A stretch of 41,093 bases of DNA from DASQGA01 sp035535315 (lineage in GTDB: Bacteria > Actinomycetota > Thermoleophilia > Gaiellales > Gaiellaceae), in contig DATLQD010000122.1 of the NCBI GenBank assembly GCA_035535315.1, positions 1-41,093 of the forward strand. The letters are read 5' to 3'. The stretch's first letter is position 1. Every line of letters starts with the position of its first letter. The position numbers and the translations under genes were made by a program. Positions 6,847 to 14,683 of this stretch are shown one piece after another. The notes beneath the pieces were generated by a model, which searched no databases, was not told the origin of the DNA, and saw only the letters and a program-made list of their open reading frames with translations.

Positions 6847-7704
6847 ATGAAGGGCTGCGTGCGAGCTTGCTTCCTCGCCTTCGTCTGCACCGTGATCCTG
6901 CTCGGAGGTGGGGCGGCATATGCGGCCGCGGCGACGTGCGGTGGCAGCCCGGCACAGATCGTCGGGACGCCGGGAAACGACCGGATCGTTGGGACTGCGG
7001 GGCCCGACGTCATCCAGGCGCTCGAAGGAGACGACGTCATCCGCGGGTTGGAAGGGACCGATCACATCTGCGGCGGCGACGGAGGCGACATCATCTACGC
7101 GGGGCCCGGACCGCGTGATTTCATCTACGGCGGCCGCGGTTCGGACGTCATTCACGGCGGCCGAGGTGAAGACAACGTACTTGACGGTGGAGGCGCTGAC
7201 GTCGTCTTTGCCGGTGCAGGAGCAGATCAGATCTTCGGACCGGGCCCGGGCGCTGACGTCTATTACCTCGGTGCCGGCGATGACTATGCGGATGACACGA
7301 TCGGGCAAGACGTCTACCTCGGCGGCCCCGGCTTCGACGTGTTCGAGATGGGTTTTTTCCGCCCCGGAGGCCACGATTTCTTTTCGGGCGGCCGCGGTCG
7401 AGATACGATCGGATGGGTCAGCCGTGGCTCCGTCTCGATCAATCTGACCTCGGGTCGCATACGCGGAGCCCCCGGAGCCAAGACCATCAGCTCGATCGAA
7501 AATGCTTTCGGATCGCTTGGTGACGACACGTTGATCGGAAACGGCGTCGGCAACACTCTTGAAGGCAGCGGAGGCGACGACCACATCGAAGGCAGAGGCG
7601 GCAATGATCTGCTGTACGGCGGCCTGGGCACCGATTTCCTCGACGGCGGGCGTGGCGCTGACCTCTGTGATTTTGCCGAGACGGTCCTGAACTGCGAGGC
7701 GTAG
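6847..7704 (+). CDS. Secreted RTX-type (hemolysin-like) calcium-binding repeat protein
   Basis: The 285-aa product has a clear Sec signal peptide (MKGCVRACFLAFVCTVILLG, cleavage near AAYA|AAA). The mature part is largely Asp/Gly-rich nonapeptide repeats of the GGxGxDxhx class, such as GTPGNDRIVG, EGDDVIRGL, GGRGSDVIHG, GGRGEDNVLDG, GGDDHIEGRGGNDLLYGG and GGRGADLCDF. These fold as calcium-binding beta-rolls in known RTX proteins. No enzymatic domain is attached, unlike RTX lipases or proteases. Four Cys (two near the N-terminus, two near the C-terminus) could form disulfides outside the cell. The start is at ATG 6847 with no strong SD. A surface or matrix role is inferred. Confidence 0.85.
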   Translation: MKGCVRACFLAFVCTVILLGGGAAYAAAATCGGSPAQIVGTPGNDRIVGTAGPDVIQALEGDDVIRGLEGTDHICGGDGGDIIYAGPGPRDFIYGGRGSDVIHGGRGEDNVLDGGGADVVFAGAGADQIFGPGPGADVYYLGAGDDYADDTIGQDVYLGGPGFDVFEMGFFRPGGHDFFSGGRGRDTIGWVSRGSVSINLTSGRIRGAPGAKTISSIENAFGSLGDDTLIGNGVGNTLEGSGGDDHIEGRGGNDLLYGGLGTDFLDGGRGADLCDFAETVLNCEA

Positions 7705-7968
7705 CCAGGTGAGCTGCTGAGATCAGAACGGTAGGCTCGACCTTCCGCCACCGCACCAGCACTCAGCTCGGGGCAAGAGCGTCCGACTGTCGAGAAGTCC
7801 GGCTAGGGCCTGGGCCGCGTTTAGCCCGACGCCCTTCGTCAAGGTCGCCGCGGCCGACACAGCCGCGGTTCACCTGGTAGCGAGGATTCCGATCTGCGCT
7901 TAGCTGGAGCGGGCTGGAGCCGCAGGGAGCTCCCGGCTGTCTCCCGGGAGCCGCCTCAGAGACCTTGT
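7705..7968. other. Gene-free interval with an 8-bp hairpin
   Basis: No gene was seen in these 264 nt. A perfect stem GCTCCCGG (7929-7936)/CCGGGAGC (7944-7951) with a 7-nt loop lies just upstream of the cupin promoter. It could be the RTX gene's terminator or a protein-binding site. Confidence 0.4.
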
Positions 7969-7974
7969 TAGGAT
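7969..7974 (+). promoter_or_regulatory. Leaderless promoter -10 box of the cupin gene
   Basis: TAGGAT is followed by exactly 6 nt (cgccaa) and then ATG 7981, so transcription would start at or next to the start codon. The same TANNNT-N6/7-start layout recurs at many genes in this window. Confidence 0.55.
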
Positions 7975-7980
7975 CGCCAA

Positions 7981-8535
7981 ATGGTTTCCGAGGCCTCGCT
8001 CGAGCAGAAAGAGGGCGGGCTCGTGCCCCGCGGCGAGGGGTGGTTCGTCGTGAACGCGCGGGAGGCTCGCTGGCGACGCGCCGACGGACGAGGGGCGCAG
8101 GTCTCCTTCGATGGGTGGCCGGATGGGTATTTCCCGCAGGTCGGAATCGCTCTCTTCGTGCTCGGGCCCGGTGAGCCGATTGGGATGTACCACTGGGAAG
8201 CCGACCAGGAGGACTTTCTCGTGCTCTCGGGCGAGGCGCTTCTGCTCATCGAAGGCGGCGAGCGGCGCTTACGCCAGTGGGACTTCGTCCACTGTCCCCC
8301 CGGGACGAAGCACATCATTCTCGGCGCCGGGGACGGGCCTTGCGCGGTGCTCGCCCTCGGCGCGCGGGAGCATCAGGACACTGGCGAGTGGGGCGGCTAC
8401 ACCGTTGACGAGGCTGCGCTCCGCCACGGTGCCGGCGTCGATCGGGAGACGACCGAGGCGGAGGAGGCATACGCGAAGGTCCCGAACCGTGAGCCGACGC
8501 AGTACCGCGAGGGCTGGCTTCCTGGTAGCGGCTAG
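7981..8535 (+). CDS. Cupin-domain protein
   Basis: The 184-aa product is a single-domain cupin. The N-terminal half contains VVNAREARWRR. The cupin core has HWEADQEDFLVLSGEALLLI (motif 1: the spacing of H and E differs from the classic HxH(x)3-4E, but G-E is kept) and the second motif DFVHCPPGTKHIIL. The C-terminus (DEAALRHGAGVDRETTEA...EPTQYREGWLP) is typical of cupins annotated as possible mannose-6-phosphate isomerase-like or oxalate decarboxylase-like proteins, but substrate cannot be inferred. It appears to be transcribed as a leaderless single gene and converges with the Ni/Co transporter, with a palindromic terminator between them. Confidence 0.8.
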   Translation: MVSEASLEQKEGGLVPRGEGWFVVNAREARWRRADGRGAQVSFDGWPDGYFPQVGIALFVLGPGEPIGMYHWEADQEDFLVLSGEALLLIEGGERRLRQWDFVHCPPGTKHIILGAGDGPCAVLALGAREHQDTGEWGGYTVDEAALRHGAGVDRETTEAEEAYAKVPNREPTQYREGWLPGSG

Positions 8536-8601
8536 CCGGCTCACGGCGAGGCTCAAGAACTCCGCGACGCGACTGGAGTAACGCTCGCTCGCCTCGCTGT
8601 C

Positions 8602-8623
8602 CGTCCCCTACACGTAGGGGACG
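8602..8623. terminator. Palindromic hairpin overlapping the transporter stop codon
   Basis: CGTCCCCTAC (8602-8611) and GTAGGGGACG (8614-8623) form a 10-bp perfect palindrome with a 2-nt centre. The minus-strand stop codon (8610-8608) lies inside it. It separates convergent genes. Confidence 0.5.
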
Positions 8624-9339
8624 AGGCTAAGCGCGCCCAGGGAATACCACACCCCGAAGGCGAGGCTTGCCGCTCCGAGGGGGGCCGCAGGGAACGAACT
8701 GCGCCACCGGAACAGCGTGAGGCCGAGCACACCGGAGAGGGCGGTCATCGCCGCCGCCGTGCCTGCGGCGAGCAAGACGAGCGCGGCAACGGCGACGGGC
8801 TGTGAGTGGATCGAGGCCACGAGGAGAATGCCGACACCCGCGCTTCCTCCGGCACCGTGTGCGATTCCGATGCAGAGGACGCCGAGGGCCGACTTCCGGT
8901 GGTGCGGGTGGAGGTGGTCCTCATTGCCGCCATGCGAATGCAGATGGGCATGGCGCCCGCGTCCCTCGTGCGTGTGCTTGTGCATGTGAAAGGCGCCCGC
9001 CCGGCAGCGCCAGAGCAGGCGCACGGCGAGCGCGATGATGACGAGGCCAACGAGCACCTCGGCGATTTGCTCGGCCCTGGCGGGCAACGCGTTCCCGAAC
9101 AGGATGAGCGGAGTCCCGAGTGCGATGAGCGTCAGTCCGTGCCCGACACCCCAGGCGAAGCCCAGGCGTGCGCCGACCCGCGCGTTTCCCTCTTCCCCGC
9201 CGGCGACGAAAGCGGTGACGGCGGCGATGTGATCCGGGTCGGTGGCGTGACGCAAGCCGAGCAGAACCGCGACGAGCAGGACGAGTGGCAGGGTCGCGCC
9301 GTCGGAGAGACCGGCGAGGAGACCATCGACGCCGCCCAT
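8608..9339 (-). CDS. NiCoT-family (HoxN/NixA-like) nickel/cobalt transporter
   Basis: This 243-aa polytopic membrane protein carries the NiCoT signature in its first TM region, LLGLRHATDPDHIAAV (matching RHAxDxDHI). FAWGVGHGLTLIALG and GIAHGAGGSAGVGILLV are the later conserved TM motifs. A cytoplasmic His-rich loop (HMHKHTHEGRGRHAHLHSH and further HxH) is typical of Ni/Co handling. About 6-7 TM segments are visible. ATG 9339 lies 3 nt after the stop of the ureohydrolase gene, so the two are translationally coupled and very probably work together: the transporter would supply the metal for the hydrolase. Ni versus Co cannot be decided from sequence. Confidence 0.88.
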   Translation of the reverse strand: MGGVDGLLAGLSDGATLPLVLLVAVLLGLRHATDPDHIAAVTAFVAGGEEGNARVGARLGFAWGVGHGLTLIALGTPLILFGNALPARAEQIAEVLVGLVIIALAVRLLWRCRAGAFHMHKHTHEGRGRHAHLHSHGGNEDHLHPHHRKSALGVLCIGIAHGAGGSAGVGILLVASIHSQPVAVAALVLLAAGTAAAMTALSGVLGLTLFRWRSSFPAAPLGAASLAFGVWYSLGALSLVPYV

Positions 9340-9342
9340 CGC

Positions 9343-10509
9343 TCAGACCGACGCCGACTCGGGCGGCTCCTGTTCCTGCTTTTCCGTGTCCTCCTTGCCG
9401 CGCCGGGCGCCGAGCTTGCCCTCGGCGACGAGCGTGCCGAGCACGTCCATGACCGCCCGGCAGGCGAGCTGGGCCGTCATGTCGCTCACGTCGTAGGGCG
9501 GCGCGACCTCGACGACCTCCATGCCGCAGATGCCCTCCCGCGCGATGAGCCGCAAGAGCTTGAGCGCTTCGCGCGGCAGGAGGCCGCCAGGCTCGGGAGA
9601 GCCGGTGCCGGGAACGAAGCCGGCATCGACACTGTCGATGTCAAAGGAGAGGAAGACTGCGTCCGCGTCCTTCCAGGCGACCTCGAGTGCGACCTCCGCC
9701 GCCCGCTCGACGCCGACCTCCTCGATATCGGTGATCGTGAGCACGGTCGTCCGGCGGTCGCGTGCAACCTTGACGCCCGGTCGTGATCCGTACCAGCCGC
9801 CGATGCCCATCTGGACGAGGTTGGCCGGCGGGGCGTTCTCGATGTTCGTCGCGTGGAACCACGGCGTCGTGTGCATCCGCTCGTCCATATCGCGCTCCTG
9901 GATGTCCAGGTGACGGTCGAGGTGGATGATCCCGACACGGCCGTCGATGTGAGGTGCGATCGCGCGGACGTCGGGGTAGCCGATCGAGTGGTCGCCGCCC
10001 AGGACGACCGGGAAGACCCCCTCGCTGACGACCCACGAAACAGCCCGATCGATCTGGTCGAAGCTCTTCTCGAGGTTGGAAGGGATAACGAAGACGTCGC
10101 CGAGGTCGACGAGATCGAGCTCCTCCTCGAGGTCGACGGCCATGTCGACCGAATACGAATCGTAGAGAGCCGAGATGCGTCGAATCGCTTGCGGCCCGAA
10201 GCGGCACCCGGCGCGATAGGTCGTACCCATGTCGAAGGGCGCGCCGAGAATCGCCACCTCGTGCTTGCCCACGTCGTGGACGTCCTCGAGGTAGGGAGCC
10301 TTCCGAAACGTGTTGATCCCGGCGAATGCCGGCTGCTGTCCGCGGGCGAAGGTGGAGATCGTCCGGTCGTTGACCGAGGGGGCGGCCTCGAGGCCGAGCT
10401 CGAGCCCGCGCTCGATCGCCTCCCGCTGCTTCCGGTCCGAAATGTCCGCCAGCCTGCGCAGGTTGCGCGTGCCCCGGAACTGCCCGTCGTGCGGTTTGTC
10501 GTCGGCCAT
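9343..10509 (-). CDS. Ureohydrolase (agmatinase/arginase/guanidine hydrolase superfamily)
   Basis: This 388-aa enzyme is longer than typical agmatinases (~300 aa) because of an ~80-residue N-terminal extension. Metal-binding motifs are intact: VVLGGDHSIGY (His174), IIHLDRHLDI (Asp198, His200, Asp202) and SFDIDSVDAGFVPGTGSPEP (Asp290, Asp292). The usual DAHxD motif is DRHLD here, and the loop DMDERMHTTPWFHATN replaces the usual HGTPF region, pointing to a distinct subfamily. Members cleave guanidino compounds to urea or ammonia. Usual metals are Mn2+, but a Ni2+-dependent guanidine hydrolase is known. Coupling to a NiCoT transporter makes a Ni enzyme plausible. SD AGGAGG precedes the ATG. The tail (GKEDTEKQEQEPPESASV) is charged and probably disordered. 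It diverges from the glutamine synthetase operon. Confidence 0.88.
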   Translation of the reverse strand: MADDKPHDGQFRGTRNLRRLADISDRKQREAIERGLELGLEAAPSVNDRTISTFARGQQPAFAGINTFRKAPYLEDVHDVGKHEVAILGAPFDMGTTYRAGCRFGPQAIRRISALYDSYSVDMAVDLEEELDLVDLGDVFVIPSNLEKSFDQIDRAVSWVVSEGVFPVVLGGDHSIGYPDVRAIAPHIDGRVGIIHLDRHLDIQERDMDERMHTTPWFHATNIENAPPANLVQMGIGGWYGSRPGVKVARDRRTTVLTITDIEEVGVERAAEVALEVAWKDADAVFLSFDIDSVDAGFVPGTGSPEPGGLLPREALKLLRLIAREGICGMEVVEVAPPYDVSDMTAQLACRAVMDVLGTLVAEGKLGARRGKEDTEKQEQEPPESASV

Positions 10510-10536
10510 GAGGCGCCTCCTGATGGGGTCCGGGTG

Positions 10537-10548
10537 TTGTCATAACAA
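10537..10548. promoter_or_regulatory. Putative GntR/HutC-type operator in divergent promoter
   Basis: TTGT-cata-ACAA is a palindrome of the HutC class (consensus like CTTGTATATACAAG). It lies between the ureohydrolase and glutamine synthetase genes. A HutC-family regulator is encoded at the far end of the same gene cluster (18632-19477). Assignment to that regulator is inferred. Confidence 0.45.
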
Positions 10549-10609
10549 GTCGACACACGAGACTCAAGGGTCCAGGGCAAATTCTTTTTGGGGGACCTTC
10601 GCAGCGCTC

Positions 10610-10639
10610 TTGATTTCCCCGCTGAGTCTGTCGTATCGT
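10610..10639 (+). promoter_or_regulatory. Putative sigma70-type promoter of the glutamine synthetase operon
   Basis: TTGATT (10610-10615) and TATCGT (10634-10639) are separated by 18 nt, and the -10 box is 54 nt upstream of ATG 10694. Other placements are possible in this region. Confidence 0.35.
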
Positions 10640-10693
10640 TGCTCCGACCTTTCGCCCGGGTGCGCGGCAGTGCGAGGAGAGGAGCTTCAACGA

Positions 10694-12073
10694 ATGGCTG
10701 TAGAGACAAGCATTCCCGTGCTGGCGGAGGACAGGCCCGAGTACGAGGCGAAGCGCGAAGAGCTTCGCGCTGCGGGCATCCGCTACGTCCTCGCGGCGTA
10801 CACGGACGTGCACGGGGTGGGGAAGGCGAAGGCCGTCCCGATCGACCACTTCACTTCGATGATGCGCGGCTCGGAGCTTTTCACGGGCGCGGCGCTCGAC
10901 GGGCTCGGCCAGGAGCCGAGCGACGATGAACTCTCGGTACGTCCCGATCTCGATCGCGTGCTCGAGCTCCCGTGGCGTCCCGGCGTCGCGTGGGCGCCAG
11001 GATCGCTCTACTACCACAGCGAGCCGTGGCCGATGTGCAGCCGGGTCGTCCTCCAGCGCGCGGTCGACCGCGCCCAGGCGCTCGGCTTCACCTTCAACCT
11101 CGGGATCGAGACCGAGTTCTATCTCGTCCGTCGCGAGAACGGCTCCGTGGTTCCGGCGAACGAGCGGGACGTGCTCGCCAAGGCGGCCTACGACATCGTC
11201 GACCTGCTCGACAACCTGCCCTTCCTCGACGAGATGATCGGCTACATGAACGTCCTCGGCTGGGACGTCCATTCCTTCGACCACGAGGACTCCAACTCGC
11301 AGTTCGAGTTCGACTTCTCGTACACGGACGTCATGAGCATGGCCGACCGGCAGACCCTCTGGCGGATGATGATGAAGGAGATCGCACGCAAGCACGGCTT
11401 CGACGTGACCTTCATGCCGAAGCCGTACGCGAACCGGACCGGGACGGGTGCCCACTTCAACATGTCTCTCGCGGACAGCTCGGGTGAGAATGCGTTCGCG
11501 GATCGCGATGATTCCCGCGGAGCCGGCGTCTCGACGCTCGCGTACCAGTTCATCGCCGGCGTCCTGCGCCATGCCCCCGCGCTCACGGCGATCGCTTGTC
11601 CGACCGTCAACTCGTACAAGCGCCTCGTGAAGACGGGCTCGATGACGGGCTTCACGTGGGCGCCGATCTTCCGCTCCTACGGGCGCAACAATCGCACGCA
11701 CATGCTGCGCATCCCGCTCACGAGCCCGCGGGTCGAGAGTCGCGCGGTCGACGCCACGTGCAACACCTACCTGGCCGCGGCCGCGTACCTCCAGGCGGGG
11801 CTCGAGGGCATTGAGCAGGAGCTCGACCCGGGCGATCCACTACCACAGAACATGTATCTCCTGAGCGAGGACGAGCTACGCGAGCTCGGCGTCGGCACCC
11901 TGCCCCGAACGCTTCTGGAGGCGGTCGAGGCTTTCGAGAGCGATCCGCTGATGGCCCAGGTCTTCGGGGACGACCTCCACCGCTCGTACGTTGACTTGAA
12001 GAGCGACGAGTGGTGGGACTACCACAACGACATCTCCCCCTGGGAGATCGATCGGTACCTCACCTTCTTTTAG
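10694..12073 (+). CDS. Glutamine synthetase family protein, type III-like (TIGR03105 style)
   Basis: The 459-aa product has a beta-grasp N-terminus with YTDVHGVGKAKAVPIDHF and MMRGSELFTGAALDGLGQ. Catalytic blocks follow: NLGIETEFYLV (Glu139, Glu141), HEDSNSQFEFDF (Glu198, Glu205), MPKPYANRTGTGAHFNMSL (His254), NSYKRLV and RNNRTHMLRIP. It forms gamma-glutamyl amides from glutamate, ATP and ammonia or an amine. Members of this subfamily are often linked to amine catabolism (for example glutamate-methylamine ligase) rather than bulk ammonia assimilation. AGGAG lies 9 nt upstream of the ATG. It is the first gene of a plus-strand operon to 17867. Beside a ureohydrolase and an APC permease it likely captures ammonia or an amine released from a nitrogenous substrate; the exact amine is unknown. 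Confidence 0.9.
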   Translation: MAVETSIPVLAEDRPEYEAKREELRAAGIRYVLAAYTDVHGVGKAKAVPIDHFTSMMRGSELFTGAALDGLGQEPSDDELSVRPDLDRVLELPWRPGVAWAPGSLYYHSEPWPMCSRVVLQRAVDRAQALGFTFNLGIETEFYLVRRENGSVVPANERDVLAKAAYDIVDLLDNLPFLDEMIGYMNVLGWDVHSFDHEDSNSQFEFDFSYTDVMSMADRQTLWRMMMKEIARKHGFDVTFMPKPYANRTGTGAHFNMSLADSSGENAFADRDDSRGAGVSTLAYQFIAGVLRHAPALTAIACPTVNSYKRLVKTGSMTGFTWAPIFRSYGRNNRTHMLRIPLTSPRVESRAVDATCNTYLAAAAYLQAGLEGIEQELDPGDPLPQNMYLLSEDELRELGVGTLPRTLLEAVEAFESDPLMAQVFGDDLHRSYVDLKSDEWWDYHNDISPWEIDRYLTFF

Positions 12074-12085
12074 ATGGTTGTCTAG

Positions 12086-13057
12086 ATGTTCCGCAAGCGC
12101 GACTCAAGCGGCGAGCTTGCGATCTTCTTCGCCACCGACCTCCACGGCTCGAACGTCTGCTTCAAGAAGTTCGTCAACGCGGGGAAGTTCTACGGCGCGA
12201 GCGTCCTCATCCTCGGCGGGGACGTGACGGGGAAGATGATGGTGCCGATCGCGCAGCAGGAAGACGACTCCTATCTGACGTCATTCGCGGGCAAGGATCT
12301 GAGGCTGAAGGCGGGCGAGGAAGCGGCAGCGCTCGAGCAGCAGGTGTCGGACATGGGCTTCTACCCGAAGGTCATGTCCGAGGAGGAATTCCAGGAGCTC
12401 CGTGACGATCCCGAGGGGCAGGAGGCGCTCTTCCACGAGCTCATCCGGGAGCGGCTCGAGGAGTGGATCGAGTACGCCCGCCCCCGGCTCGCCGAGCAGG
12501 GCGTCAAGTGCTACGCGGCGCCCGGCAACGACGACGCGTTCTTCATCGACGAACTGCTCGCCGACTCGGGGGCGATCGAGCTGCTGGAGGGGCGTGTCGT
12601 CAACGTGGACGGTGTCGAGATGCTCACGACCGGCTGGTCGAACGAGACGCCGTGGAAGACCGAGCGCGAGACCTCCGAGACCGAGCTTCGGGCGATGATC
12701 AAGCAGATGATCGACCAGCTGGAGCGGCCGGAGAACGCGATCTTCAACATCCACGTTCCGCCGCACGGGACTGCGCTCGACCAGTGCCCGAAGCTCGACG
12801 AGGACCTCAGGCCGGTCTCGAGCGGCGGCAACCCCGTGATGACCTCGGCAGGCTCGACTGCGGTGCGCGAGCTGATCGAGACCTACCAACCTCTACTCGG
12901 GCTGCACGGGCATATCCACGAAGGCCGCGGGATCGCGCGCATCGATCGAACGGTGTGCGTGAACCCCGGCTCCAACTACAGCGAGGGCGTGCTCAACGGC
13001 TCGCTGATCCGGCTCAAGGAAGGGGAGGTGCGCGACGTGCACCTCACGCAGGGCTAA
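12086..13057 (+). CDS. Calcineurin-like metallophosphoesterase
   Basis: The 323-aa product has the metallophosphoesterase motifs in order: IFFATDLHGS (D-x-H), LILGGDVTG (GGD), AAPGNDDAFF (GND where GNH(E/D) is usual), IFNIHVPPHGTALD (catalytic-site His) and LLGLHGHIHEG (GHxH). An insert at ~55-130 is mostly charged helix. Metal ligands appear complete except that the Asn-His pair is Asn-Asp, which may affect catalysis. It starts 12 nt after the glutamine synthetase stop and is followed 12 nt later by the permease, so it is in the operon. The substrate is not evident. Confidence 0.85.
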   Translation: MFRKRDSSGELAIFFATDLHGSNVCFKKFVNAGKFYGASVLILGGDVTGKMMVPIAQQEDDSYLTSFAGKDLRLKAGEEAAALEQQVSDMGFYPKVMSEEEFQELRDDPEGQEALFHELIRERLEEWIEYARPRLAEQGVKCYAAPGNDDAFFIDELLADSGAIELLEGRVVNVDGVEMLTTGWSNETPWKTERETSETELRAMIKQMIDQLERPENAIFNIHVPPHGTALDQCPKLDEDLRPVSSGGNPVMTSAGSTAVRELIETYQPLLGLHGHIHEGRGIARIDRTVCVNPGSNYSEGVLNGSLIRLKEGEVRDVHLTQG

Positions 13058-13069
13058 CGAGGAGGGATC

Positions 13070-14683
13070 ATGGCGACAGCAGAAGGTGAACGAGTCTTTC
13101 TCAGGAAGGCGTCGGGCCTCATCAAGTCGGCGTCGAACACAGATGTCCTGATCTACGACCTAGGGCTCGTCTCGATCGGTCTTGGGCTCGGGTTCCTGCT
13201 CTTCTACGGCCCGGCCGCGTACCTGGGCGGCAACCTCTACGTCGGCACGCTGATCGCGGGCGCGGCCATGCTGCTGGTCGGGTTCGGGATGCTCGCGTGG
13301 ACGATCACGATCCCGCGCTCGGGCGGGATCTACAACTTTGGGACGCGGAGCATGTGGCCGCCGCTCGCGTTCACACTCAGCTTCGTCGAAGTGACCGCCT
13401 GGCTCTTCTACGGCTCATTCGGCGCGGTCTATCTCGCACAACTCGGGATCGCGCCCTCCGTGACCGCGATCGGCATCATCACCGACAAGCCCGGGATCGA
13501 GAGCTTCGGCACCGACCTCGCGGGCAAGTGGGGGACGTTCCTGATCGCGTCGGCGGCGCTGATCATCGGCGCGATCATCCTCGCGAGCGGGATGCGGCGG
13601 TTCTTCTTCACCCAGAAGGTGATGTTCACCATCGCTGTGCTCGGGACGCTCGTCTTCCTCGCCGCGCTCCTGTTCACGTCCCGGGCTGACTTCGTCTCGA
13701 ACTGGAACAGCGTCATGGGAGACCGGCTCAATGTCGGCGACGACGCCTACAACGGCGTCATCGACGCGGCCACGAAGGCCGGCTGGTCGGATCCGGGCTT
13801 CGATTGGAAGCAGACGCTCTTCCTTTCGAACTGGGTCTTCCTGCCGCTGATCGGCGCTGCCTTCTCGATCTCGATCGGCGGCGAGATCAAGCAGGTCGGC
13901 CGCGGGCAAACGCTCGGGATCATCGGAGCGATCGTCGGTTCGGTCGTCGTCTGGCTGATCTCGATCGCGCTGGTCTTCAGGACGATGGGCTCCGACTTTC
14001 TCGGAGCCGTCACCTACTCGAACCTGAACGGCGTCGAGGGCGCGGTGACCCCCGTGACCCCATTCCCGACGCTTTTGACCGGACTCGGGACCAGCTCCGT
14101 CGCCCTCACGATCCTGATCGCACTCGGCTTCATCGGCTGGATTTGGCTGTGGGTCCCGACGCAGATTCTCTATCCGACGCGCGCGATCGTGGCGTGGTCG
14201 CTCGACCGCGTCGCCCCCGACGCGCTCGGCAGGGTGAGCGAGCGAACGCATACCCCGATCCCCGCCATCGTGCTCTGCCTGGCGGGCGCGATCACCTTCG
14301 TCGGAATGCTCGCCTTCACGACCTATTTCCAGCTCGTCATCTTCATCGAGATCGCGGTCCTCGCCTGGGCAATCGTCCTGCTTGCGGGCGTCTTCTTCCC
14401 CTACCGGCGGCCCGACATCTACCAGAAGAGCGCGCTGGCCAACCTCAAGATCGCCGGGTTCCCGATCATGAGCGTGGCGTGCTTGCTCGGAGCGGCAGCG
14501 GCTTTCTTCTACTTCTTCAACCTCTTCTTCGACGACTTCGCCGCCGGGCATTCGCGCCACAGCATGTCCGTTCTAATCGGGTGGTTCGTCGGGTCGTTCT
14601 GCATCTACTGGATCATGTGGTTCATCCGGCGCAGGCAGGGCGTCAACGTCAACCTCGCGTTCAAGGAGATCCCGATCGAATGA
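13070..14683 (+). CDS. APC superfamily amino acid/amine permease
   Basis: This 537-aa integral membrane protein has about 12 TM segments. The first (LIYDLGLVSIGLGLGFLLFY) and the consensus-like segment TITIPRSGGIYNFGTRSMWP (the APC PRSGGxYxF signature around TM3) identify the amino acid-polyamine-organocation superfamily. A large extracellular loop (~205-250) precedes SNWVFLPLIGAAFSISIGGE. SD GGAGGG lies 3-6 nt from the ATG. The stop overlaps the next start as ATGA (14680-14683). Its operon position suggests uptake of the nitrogenous compound handled by the ureohydrolase, glutamine synthetase and amidohydrolase, possibly a cationic amine or guanidino compound; this is inference. Confidence 0.9.
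   Translation: MATAEGERVFLRKASGLIKSASNTDVLIYDLGLVSIGLGLGFLLFYGPAAYLGGNLYVGTLIAGAAMLLVGFGMLAWTITIPRSGGIYNFGTRSMWPPLAFTLSFVEVTAWLFYGSFGAVYLAQLGIAPSVTAIGIITDKPGIESFGTDLAGKWGTFLIASAALIIGAIILASGMRRFFFTQKVMFTIAVLGTLVFLAALLFTSRADFVSNWNSVMGDRLNVGDDAYNGVIDAATKAGWSDPGFDWKQTLFLSNWVFLPLIGAAFSISIGGEIKQVGRGQTLGIIGAIVGSVVVWLISIALVFRTMGSDFLGAVTYSNLNGVEGAVTPVTPFPTLLTGLGTSSVALTILIALGFIGWIWLWVPTQILYPTRAIVAWSLDRVAPDALGRVSERTHTPIPAIVLCLAGAITFVGMLAFTTYFQLVIFIEIAVLAWAIVLLAGVFFPYRRPDIYQKSALANLKIAGFPIMSVACLLGAAAAFFYFFNLFFDDFAAGHSRHSMSVLIGWFVGSFCIYWIMWFIRRRQGVNVNLAFKEIPIE

Noticed and set aside
10510..10693. Guanidine riboswitch in the ureohydrolase/glutamine synthetase divergent region
   Set aside because: Searched by eye for ykkC-like conserved blocks and for ACGR-loop hairpin pairs; only a GGTCC...GGACC inverted repeat and the TTGT-N4-ACAA site were found. 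An Infernal search would be decisive.
9641..11701. 686-codon minus-strand frame
   Set aside because: Spans the divergent promoter and runs antisense to glutamine synthetase; it is a product of high GC content.
12071..12080. TAGATGGTTG recurring after stop codons (12071, 32547) and inverted near 32703 and 39222
   Set aside because: A 9-10 nt word; only the 32550-32710 pair forms long inverted repeats, so the others are treated as chance.
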